Of a DNA stretch of 64,000 nt, positions 32,901 through 44,600 are shown in pieces. Under the pieces are notes generated by a model. It had not been told where the DNA came from. It saw only the letters and a list, made by a program, of their open reading frames with translations, and searched no databases. The translations under genes were made by a program, and so were the position numbers. Origin of the DNA: Bostrychus sinensis (taxonomy: Eukaryota > Chordata > Actinopteri > Gobiiformes > Eleotridae); the NCBI GenBank assembly GCA_020698575.1, contig CM036252.1, positions 11,232,492 through 11,296,491 of the forward strand, given 5' to 3'. The stretch's first letter is position 1. Each line of letters begins with the position of its first letter.

Positions 32901-35900
32901 CACGCGAAAAGGAATAATGCTTTTATTAAAAGAGTTTTTAAAAGAGCCTTTAATAAATGGATTACTAAAGGCTTTTATTAAAAGAGTTTTTATAAGTTTA
33001 TTTAATAAAGAGATTACTAAATACTTTTATTAAAAGAGTTTGTAGCTCTGACCAATCACAGAGCTCGTTACATCGCTTTGCTTTTTCTTTTATTTAACTT
33101 TAGCCAGGAGGACCAGGAACGCCACGGAAAAGCTAAAAGGAGAAGCTAATCGGAGAAGCTAATACGTTTTGCAAATGCTTTTTTGAAAAGGTTTTGTAAA
33201 TACATTTAGAAATCAGTTTCCTAAAAGGATTCATGAATAACGCTATTAATCCTTCTTTTATTAAAACCATTTAGTAATCCATTTATGAAATCCTCTTTTA
33301 AAAAGTAATTTAATAAAACCATTTAGTAATCCGTTTATTAAAGGCTCTTTTAAAAACTCTTAATAAAAGCATTTAGTAATCCAATTATTAAATGCTCTTT
33401 TAAAAAACCATTTGGTAATCCATTTATTAAATGCTCTTTTAAAAACTCTTTCAATAAAAGTATTATTCCTTTTCACATGGCGCTCACGGTCCTCCATAGT
33501 TAAATGTATGAGACATTTAATTTTTATGCTAAATTGGAAAATTAAAAGATTCAAATAAAAGGTAATTTTTGTTGAGAAAAAAAGTTGGTATTGGTTTGCT
33601 TAAGTAGGTAGAGAGTACTGTTACTTCAAACAAATATTACTCAAGTAGAAGTAAAAAGTATGCTGTGATAAAACTACTCTTAGATGTATAATTTATTCAA
33701 AAAGTTAAGTAAATGTAACTCATTATGACTCATTATGACACATCTCTGTTGGTTTCACTGTCTTCAAATTGCAGCATTTTAACAAGGACTAGAACAACTG
33801 AAGTGAATTTGGGATATTAGACGTCCTGGAGCGGCCTTCTCAGTCTCCAGATTTAAATCCCATTGAAAATCTTTGGTGGGATTTAAAGGCAGCAGCAGCA
33901 CAGAGGCCATCAAACATCACTGAGCTACAGAGGCTTCTGCAGGTGAAAAATAGACAAAGACTCCAGTGCAGAGGTGTAAGAAGCTTGTTAGCAGTGAGCC
34001 AAAATGTTTGTTAGAAGTTATAAAAGTGAAAGGATGCTCCACAAAGTCCTGAAGCTAAGGGCTGAGTAATGATACTGCCTATGGGTCTGTGTTAAAAGAG
34101 ACAAATGTTTAATACATTTTTTTGTCATTTATTCTCATTATCTTTCATTCACATCATTATAATGTCTTTTGAGGTGAGACGGTTGAACACTTCTCATTGT
34201 AGCTGTAGATAAATTCACTAATGTTATTTAGCACAGCCCTATGTACACAACAATATTAAATGTTGCATGAATTTATATGAATGAATGATTTATTTTGCGC
34301 TTTTAAATCACAGTACTCTAGTGACTTCTCACTGATTTTCTAATAATCTAACAATAATGTGATTATACATTGGTCAAATTATGATATAAAATACAGTTTT
34401 AGATCATTTCATTAATTGTAGGGGTGTACCTGCTCCGGGAGACTTGGTTCGGGACAGTCCTTTTGGCGGAGCTCTGTTGGAGGTCAGGCCTGAGCCGCTG
34501 GGGATTCTGGGAGTTTTCTGAGGAACACTGGAGCGAGCCGGCTTGGTTTTGCACTCTGTAAGAGGGAGTCAATATTTCTAACCATTTAATTCCCAGATAT
34601 TTGAAAATATGCTTGTTAGTTGTGATCATTTCCTAAATACTGTAATGCCAATCTCCATTTTTATTATCCTTTACTAAACCTGACCACAACTTTAGGATCG
34701 TTAGCTGATGGACTGAGTAATAACTCTTAATGCCATTATCTAAAAATACAGTGCATGCATATATTTTTTCTACATTTTAAGAACATGCTTTAGGGGCAGC
34801 TACTTGCTTCTGTAAGGACTAAGAGTCAAACCAGATTACTATTAGTTATCCCTGGTTGTGGAAACTCATGCCAAGTATTCTGTTTGCCTTAAGAATCAGC
34901 AGTTCTTAGGGCTAATAGTCCATTCATTCTAACATTCATTCACTATGGGACATTTAGATTCATCGTATACACGCATTTGGACGATGGGAAGAAGAGGGAA
35001 CACAAAACAGCACAATGAGGACACACAGACTAAGCATGGATGTGATGTTCGTTTCCAAACTATTCACACAAAACGCAATGCAAGATCAGCTTAAATATTA
35101 CTCAATAAGCAACCACAAGCAACAAATGAAATAGGGCTGCATGATATGGAGAAAACATGCGATATTCGATAACTATGATGAAAATTGCGATAACGATATT
35201 ATTGTGATATTTGAAAATAGAGCCTACTTTTCGAACATAGTAAGTTAAATTCACTACATTTCACAAAAATGTAAGTTCCTGTATTTACAAGTCAAAACAG
35301 CCACAAAATCAAAACTTACCACAGACTAAACCAGGAATAAAACAAGGCTAAACTGTGACTAAATTAATTAAATTACCACTAAAACTGGACTTTTTAAACA
35401 TTTTTATTTCGTCACAACACATGTTCTTTTAAGGCTCTGGTGGAAAATGATTCTTCAGTGTAAATCTCTGTCAGATGGAAGATCACAGGATTATATTTAT
35501 ATTATTGCGATACGGATATTGTGTTTGCTGATATTGCGATAATTTTGCGATATATTGTGCAGCCCTAAAATGAAGCTTACAAAGTTTAGTTGTCACACAT
35601 TAGAAGCAATACTTACAAATTCTCTATCATTTTCACTTTTTGTTCCAATACAACAATTAAACAACAAGCGCCGTGTAACCAGCAAAAGTCACTAAAACCC
35701 TAATTCTTCCTTACCGTTGACAAAAGCCGGAGTTTTTCCGCTGTGAGTGAGCACGAAGTCGTCCTGAGCGTATCTGAACTTCTCCGCTCCGCACGCCATG
35801 AACACGTCGTCGTCGCCAAAGAAGTCCTGCAGACAAGTGACCTAAAAAACACAGCAGAACACATTTAGGGACGGTGAGAGCTTTACGAAACAATGACCGT

Positions 35901-38900
35901 AACAAAGGCAGACGACAGCTGGAGTGACACTAATCATCTGAAACTGTCTGGATTAGACTAACAGGGAAATGACCCGGATTTAGAGAGAGAGGGGAATTAT
36001 ATAATCAGTGACAACAATAAACAACACATGTGGACAACAAATTAAATCAACGTTAAAGGGGAAGTGGGTAAAATAAAATTCAGTTGTATATAACAGTGAT
36101 GACATTATTTCATCTTCAGTCTGTTAATAGTCTAAAATAAAATATAAAGTCAAATACGCAAAGATGTACTAAAATGTTGTACTGGAACAAAACAAACTGT
36201 GGAAAGTGAAGGTTTTAGTGCCAGCCATTGTCAACCATTTTTCCTTCATTCAACGCAGTGTTTCTCCAGCACTTGGTTGGTTTTAAGCCGACTTAGATTG
36301 AACTTTATTAATCTCACAGTGGAGAAATTCACTTATCTTGACCACCATTCAATACAGGCTATGTCAAGTAATAAATATATTTACTTTATTCCACCAAAAA
36401 TCTAATCTTGATACTTTTATGATGCAGTGTTTATAATAAATTAACTTGTTTTTTTAGGAGCTGTAAGTGGGCTGTATCAATAACATTAACATAGGTTTAC
36501 AATTTGGAGGCAATAAAAGTTGGCTTCCACATAAACTGTATAATTTTCTGTGGGAAACACTGCGGTATAATGGTGTAGAAAATTCATATCATAAAAGAAA
36601 AAAAAAGACCGATACCAATGGTAAATAACACTTCACAGAATCCAAATGATGAGATCAGTGAAATGCATCTTGTCCTCCTCAGGGCAATGGATTTGCACCT
36701 GAACCACTGTTGCTTCAACCAAGGTCTAAAGCAGTGATTCTCAACTAGTGGGTCTGGACCCAAAAGTGGGTTCTATTTTTAGTGAGCTGTGGGCCTTTGT
36801 CAGGGCAAAAGAAAGTCTGATAAAAATAAAAGTAATGCAAATAATTAAAGCGGAATTTAATATTTTCTTTGCCGTTTTGCCAGATTTTCCTGAATAGAGC
36901 GCCCCCTACAGTTCGGCTCCACTTTAATTTTGTTTTCTCCTCTGCGTAACTGTAACTGCTTTTTTCTGCCATTTGGACACTCTGCCACAACAAAAATCGA
37001 GAAATGAAGCCATCTCTAGTGCCTTGTCTGGCTTTAACAGCGATGTGTCGCTTTCTCACAAGACTCCAGACTTCTGTGACTCCAGGTCAGCGACTCTCAG
37101 ACTTACAAGTGTCGTTTTCTGCCTGAAGACAGCAGGGGAGACGCCAGACGCTTCATTTACCCCACAACTCATTTAACCATCACACACACTCACAAACTGT
37201 TTATTTAATGGAAAAAAGTTACTGAGTTCAGTTTTAAATGTAAAAGTGAATCGTTCCCCCTCTCGCATCGCCACTTCCTTGGTTTATCTTTAAATATGTT
37301 TTGTTTTTCTTTGTGTTGACATACTGTGATATTCTATTATCCTGTCACAGGTTCAAACTGTTTTATTTAATATATCTAATAAGCGGAAATATCTCTTTTA
37401 TTTGGGCCACGGCTCATGTTTAAAGGGTGATGGGAGGGTCCTGAAGCCAGACCAGCTGAGAACCACTGGTCTAAAGCACCAGTCCTTTCAGAACACTGGA
37501 CTTTCTTTAGATGTTTCAGTGTAACACATTGGTTCTGTTACATGATGCTACAAATGCCCCGAGAGGACAAACTTTCTCCTTTTAAAAATAGTCTGAATGT
37601 TTAGGGCATTTAGAAATAGACTGATTATGTTTTAATTAAGTCTCTAACCTATTTTGACTGAGGTTATTCATAGACAGTGTGTTCTCAAGCTGCTGAAAAG
37701 AGAGGTGCAATCTACAACGTCTCATTTGATTTGATTATTTAGGCAGAGAGAAGAAGAGGAAGTTGAAAAGTGGAAGACAAAGTAGTGTAAGTCACAAATG
37801 TCCCACAAACCAAGATCAAATCTTGAACAAAAAAATAAAAGTGTCTGTGAATGAAACTGGTATTGCATCTGTCATGTCTCTACATGAGCTGCTGCTGTCT
37901 TCTTCTTCAGCTGTTCTCGTCATTATCTCGCCTTTATCTGTAAATGTCATATTTGCATTACAAATATCACTGACAGCATATAACACATTCAAACCAAGGC
38001 ATAGCAAGGCAGAGTTTGGTAGAGGAAAAAAAAAACACAGAGCAAAGAGCTGTACAGTGTGACTACATTGTTGGATTAATATTTTGTAAATGTTTGTGTT
38101 GCCTGGTGAAAAAGTTGGGACCAGGTTTGGGGGAAAAAAAATCATGAGCAATGTATAAGCTTGAAAAAGGCTGAAAAAAGTGGACAGAGACCAGACCGAA
38201 ACAGAAGAGAAGAACTATGAACCTTTGGCCTGGACCTGTGATTGACCAATAGAGAGGACTGGGACAAGAGCGTAAGAGCGGCGGAGGCAGCGAGGGCGTG
38301 GTCTATTGACATGATCTATTAGGAACTAGGAACTACTGAGCAAAGGTAGGCCCAGTTCAAACCTAGGAGAACAGTACTCTACACATTTAAACTTTAACAG
38401 CAAATGGACTACACCCATCAGTCTTAAGGCCGGGACACAGCGGGGCGATCATCGGCCGTGGGCGTGGTCGGTGACGTGAGTCTGTTTGGTGAGTTCCACA
38501 CCATGGGACGTAGTTCTGTCCGACTGAACATGTCAAATCGGCGTCAGGCTGTCGTGACTGGCTGTGTGTCCCGTTCAAAATTTGTCAAACAGCTCGAGTT
38601 TAACATCAAAATATAAGGAACTTTCTGTTCTACATCTACTTCACTATGTCGCCTCTGCTGACAGTGGTCGGGCGTTGGGTTGGTGTGTCCCAGGCTTTAA
38701 ACATCTACAGCCTGTCCATCCTGGGGTGGATCCCTACAGCACCTCAGTTGTGTCTGAGCCATGGAGTCTGAACTTGTGCTGCTTTTGGACTTAAAGTTTA
38801 AAGGATAAACACATAAAACTACAACGACACGTTACTGAGAGTGTCACACTGTTTTCCGCTCATTAAAGACGTTAGTGACGATGCGCCGCTTGTTAAGAAG

Positions 38901-41642
38901 AACATTCTTGCCGCTGACAGTACGATAGGTACTACAGGTTTATTTTACTTTCAGATGAAACAGAGGTTTAGGATTATCGTAAAGGCAACAGGAAATCACA
39001 GTGTGTACAGGAATTGTTATGAAATCAAAATCGTGATCTAGGCTCTCAGAAAATCGTGATATGAATTTTTTTGCCATATCGCCCACCGCTACTTTGCCTG
39101 TTTTTTGCTTGTTTGTTTGTTTTTTCTATAAAGCCCCTTAAACTGTTACTGTGATACTGGGCTATATAAATAAAATTGGATTGAATTGAGTTTTTCACCA
39201 CAAAATATAAAATTTAAACAGTTTAAACTAAAATGTCAAAGACAGGAACATAATCAGTGAGATGTACCACTAAATCCCACTTTTTGTACAGCTAAAATTA
39301 GATTTCAGGGTTGAGTAACTTAAAAAAAGCAGCCTAAAATCTGAATAAGCCCTCACCTGCTTCCCGTCCAGCGTATAGAGCCTCTTGACTGCCCCAGAGT
39401 CCAGTTTAATGGCCTCGGTGATATCGGCCAACACCTGATCAAACGAATGAGCCGTCTTCTTGTTCAGCAGGATCCGGACGGCCTTCCTGGGCTTCACCCC
39501 GCTGCGGATCACCGTCACCAGTTTGGGTTTGATGAAGTCCTTGCTCTCGCGTCCCTCCGCTCTCTCCTTGGGGCCCGGGGCGGCGGTGGTGGAGGCTCCG
39601 GTGGATTGGACGGAGGGACGGCCGGAACCAGACGACCCAGCGCCGGGTTTCCAGCTCGGGACGGAGATCTTGGTGTAGTCCACTTTGCGGTACGGTTCGT
39701 TGGAGGCACAGACGTAGCACTCACCTGGAGGAAAGAGAAATGAAAGTTGAAATGGCAGCAGAGGCAGACTTTACATTAATGATAAGCTATTTTTTAATTT
39801 AGACACCAAATTAAAAATGTATCTGAGCCTCTGTTGGATAATGAGTAATGAAAAGAAGAAGTGAGATAATAAGTCACACTGTAGGCATTCATTTCGGAAA
39901 ATCTATATCCTCTGTAAAAGAAGAATGTAGATAATAATAAATATTGATCAAAGGGGCTATATTATGTTTTATTCATATTAGGGATGCACCGATACCCGAT
40001 ACTGGTACCGATACCATGTCCAAGTACTCGTACTCGTATTCATAAAAGTGGGCCGATACCAACAACCGATACCACTTTACAGCGCTGTCACGTGACCTTC
40101 CCCTCTCAGCTGAGGAGTGAGAAACCTGTGGATGGATTTCAAAGTGAACTGTATGGAGATAAAAGCAAAGCCGAGTTTACATTATGCTCAACCAGACTTA
40201 TCCCAAATCATACGTGAGTTTTTAAGCTTAAGCTGTTGTCCTTTTGTTGTCCTAATTGTCCCGAAAATTATATAAGCGCGAAGCAGTTGTTTTCTGATAA
40301 AGCTTAAGAAGTACCGTTGCTAATTGTGTTAGCTGCTGTATGTCTTGGCAAATCTCCGCTGGTTATACGCAGATGCTCAATCTGTCTTTAAAATGATTTT
40401 AGCAACTGAATAGAGGAGAATCTAAGCTTTAAAATGAGGTATAACATGTCCATATTCAGCAAATTTTAGCCATGGTTAGCTGTGTTCAAACCACTCTGTT
40501 GTAAAAATAACTTAGCATCACAGAGCGGGGATAGACGGCAAAAAGACGACACGGTATGGGATGAATGAGATACAGCAGTGTGACTGTATAAACTATAAAG
40601 TAACCCCTATATAAGTACTCGTATCGGTACTCGGTATCGGCGAGTACTCAAATGGAAGTACTCGTACTCGTATCGGTTTGAAAAAAAGTGGTATCGGTGC
40701 ATCCCTAATTCATATTGTTAAACGAATCTCTAAAACCCCATTTCACATTTTACAACCTTTAAAACATTATCTTACTAATCTAACCCTCCTGGTGCCATTA
40801 AAAAAACAACAAAAAAAACAGGTGAAGAGACCAGCAGAGTGCATACTTGAACATAATTTAAAGAATAAAAGGAATTTCACTTCCTTAAACTTCCTGTTGC
40901 TGCCATTTACTACAAAATGAAAAATGTCTGTGAGGAATCAGTGGAAACAGAGCTGTACACTGTTTTTTTGGGATAAATGAATGAGAGCAGACTGGATGTA
41001 GGGGACTTGTTGAAATTCATTGAACCGAGCGTTTGAGGCCTCAGAAACGCAACGCCAGAGAATACAGGATTACTCAAACAGGCGTGAATGAAGCATAACA
41101 CAGTTCCAGGTATGTTTCTGATGAAAAAATGACATTATAACATGATAGAAAGCTAAAAAAAAAGTCAATTTTGCATAATATAGCCCCTTTAATGTTTATT
41201 TATTTATTCCTGTTAAGGGCTGCACATTCCTGGAGTCTATCCTGTAGCTACTTTAGGCACGAGGTGAGGTACGCTTAGGGACACTGACTGGAAAATGAAA
41301 CCACGATCACCTTGAAGTGACGCAAGAGCACTAACCACTCTGCGACTCATATGGCCATCTCTCTGTACAACTGAGAGCAAAATTAATCTGTGATAATAAG
41401 ATACAAATACTAATTCCAATCTCAAAAATGTGTTTCTCTGCCTCACATTTCCATCCCTAGTTTATTTAACCAAACATTGAACGTGAAAGTAGCTTATTAT
41501 TGTTGTCTGTACTCATATTTCCAGTTCCCATGTTGTGTGGCTCCTGCAGCGCTCTCCTGTGCAGTTCCTGTTTTACCTTATATGGTTAAAATCGGCTCAG
41601 TCCCTCCATCACTTCCTCTCCACACACCTTTCTCTCCTCCCT

Positions 41643-41675
<33 letters not shown>

Positions 41676-44600
41676 CTGTTCAGTCTGAGCCTGCAGGAAT
41701 TACACTCGACCTTGTCTCTTTGTGGAGCGCTGACTTTGACAGTTACAGCGAATGGACAGAGCAGCACCGACAGATAAAGCTCTTATCCACCCAGACTCTT
41801 TTACTGGAGGAGTATTTTGTTGATACTACAGTGGCAGGAACCCACAGTTAAGAGGCATGGCATTTCACCTTGACAACAATAACGGACAGATTAATAAGAA
41901 GTACTAATTCTGTTTTTATGAAACAAATCTACCATTTTGAAATAACCAAAAATAAAACACCATCTACAGATATAGAAATAATTTGATTAGTAAATTACCC
42001 AGAATCAGAAAAGGCTGCGAGTTTTTTATCCTAATGCTAAATGAAAAGTATATAATATTGTCACTGTCATTTTGTGACAAAAAATAAAATAAAGCCCACT
42101 GTTTCTCTGAATAAAAGCTTTGCAGAGCCCCAAAGCTTTATAAATCAATCACTGACTCAAGACAGTAATTTGTCCTATTGCCATGTACCACACTGGATAA
42201 AAAACAAAGCTTCCTTTCCTAATTTCTGCAGCAGTTTATGAATACTGGTCCCATCATTATCCCGTTATGTTCTCCCAGTGTCTGGGTGGGATTTCTTTGG
42301 GTTACTCAGGTTTACCCCATCAACATAAAACATGCACAACACTAATCCTCCAGCTGGGTGGCCCCGACCCGGATCCTGGCTCAAGATGTGGCCCCAGTGA
42401 CATTACAGGAACAATAAAGCATACTAAGGTTGCAACTAGCGATTACTTTGATAATCAATTAATCTGTCAATCCCTGTTTTGATTAAAGGGATAGTGACAC
42501 GTGTGGCTAAAGTGGTTAAAAACTTGCCTTTTTTTTTTATTCTACAAAAAAAAAAAAATCACGTAATTTTTATGAAAATTTAAACCAGACGAAGCTACAA
42601 CTGTGTCATTTTAGAACGTTTGGATAGAGCATACACACAGAAAAAGATATTTTTAATCAAAAATAAAAAAATGTACATTGTTTTTGTTGCTTTTCCACTC
42701 TACTCACTATTGTTCTGGCAATAAACCCTCCTCTCTCAGCACAGGGCATGTTTCAGAGTCTATGAATTATCCAGTTAACGATTAAACGATTACTAAATTA
42801 GTTGACGATTATTTCAATAATCAATTATAATAGATTAATCTGATTAGTTGTTGCAGCCCTAATCTGTTCAATATTTTTTCCATTTAATCAATTAATAATC
42901 TGATAGCTAAGTGCAAGTAAATGCATGATGAACTGCTGGCCAAGCTGGATTTTACACAATTTTAAACAAGAGGAAGCTACAACTATGCAACTTGAGGATG
43001 CTTTTTCATAATAAAAAACAAATTGACATTTTCTTTTATTGTTTTTGTGGTTTTACTGCTCTGTCTTAATAATAAACCCTCTTCCCTCACCACACAGCAT
43101 GTTTCAAAAACAATAAATAACCCAGAAAACGATGAATCAATTACTAAATTACTTGATTATTTTAAAAAAGGTATTATAATTGATTTATCCAATTAGTTGT
43201 TGCAGCCCTTACCTACCTTACCTTAACGTGTGCAGCTGATGTAAAAAGTAAAGCCCTCTATAGAATACAGTAACATTTTTGTAACTTAAACTGTGTTTTG
43301 CTTTGCACATCTGAGTGAAATCACATTTACTCTGCCCACATTTATCAGCAGCTCAGGTTTCTACACACTGCCACTGCAAACATCCATATCTAACAGTGTT
43401 AAGTGTTGGAGACCAGCCACAGACTCGCTCTCCTCATTTTTCCCACTCCTGCAAAGTCACAAATGACAAGTTTCCCTCTTAAAGCTGCCATGGTCCACGC
43501 TGTTTCTCATCTGTCACGGGCAGGGAGCTTCACAGAGCGGCGCGTTTGGTTTTAGAGCCGGCTGAACTACTTCCCGTCAGCTCTGTCATTAGTGGACATT
43601 ACTTCCAGTCTCACATCAATATTAATGGCAGCTGATATGAGCCAGACTGAGAACTGGGAACTCTCTCGCTAAATAACATTACACTGCTGCTAGCACTACC
43701 AGCATCAGATATTAATCAACTCAGACATCCAGAAAACAAACTGATGAGGCAGGAAAGACACATTTAGCTTGTAAAACGTGTTCATAGTCATGCTGTTTTG
43801 ACTTCGAGGCGAAGTAAGTGGTTGTGGCTGACTGGTTTTTCAAAGTTTGGATAACATTTCATCAACGCAGCAGTGGGGAACAGGAGCTCACTTATCCCAA
43901 ACATACAGTATAAACAGCCACAGATAACAAACCTAACCTACTGAGCTAACGCACATCCATATGGTTACTGAGGTCAAATTCATGGCTCTACACAGCTTGT
44001 CAATATTAAATTAATTGCAGTAGAAAAATCCTACAGGGAAAATGCTGCTGTAGAACATTAAAGAGCTCATATATTGTGCTTTTTTTCAGGCTTTTTGAAA
44101 TATTTTGTACATCTTTGCACTAGTATTTCATGTTTTAAAACTTAAAATAATGTATATGAATGGAAAATGTCTTCTTTTGGGGAGCTGTTACTTTGACTTC
44201 GCAGAGAACGCTTGGATCAGGTGTCTGTCGCCCCTTCTGGCAACGGTGGGGACTGGGCAGAGTCTAAAATGGCTATTTAGCACGGCTATTAGCAACATAA
44301 CACTAACAGATAGATAAATGAGCTGACTGCTTTGTAGTGACGGTAATTTGAGCGCTGAAATTATTTTAATGAGTCCGGTGACGGTGTATGGGCTTTAGAA
44401 AAGCACAGGAGTCTTCCTGGTTTCACGTGACTACATGAGACTGTGAGGCCGAGCGTTTTCAGTCTAGAGAAAGACACAGCCTCAACATACAGGATTACTC
44501 AAATGTGTGAATGAAACAAAATACTACAATGGAATGTTTTTGAAAGGAAAAAAAAACATTAAAACAGCTCAAAAAAGTAAATTTATCAGAATATAGAACC

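Noticed and set aside
36745..37176. Possible transposase in the 36732 element
   Set aside because: Frames on both strands are short and show no hAT catalytic or zinc-finger motifs.
39447..39743. Plus-strand open frames opposite the DCX2 exon
   Set aside because: They mirror a GC-rich conserved coding exon on the other strand and show no domain or splice logic of their own.
41477..41851. 124-codon plus-strand frame across a CA repeat
   Set aside because: It includes a run of the dinucleotide repeat and no recognisable domain; it lies antisense within a dclk2 intron.
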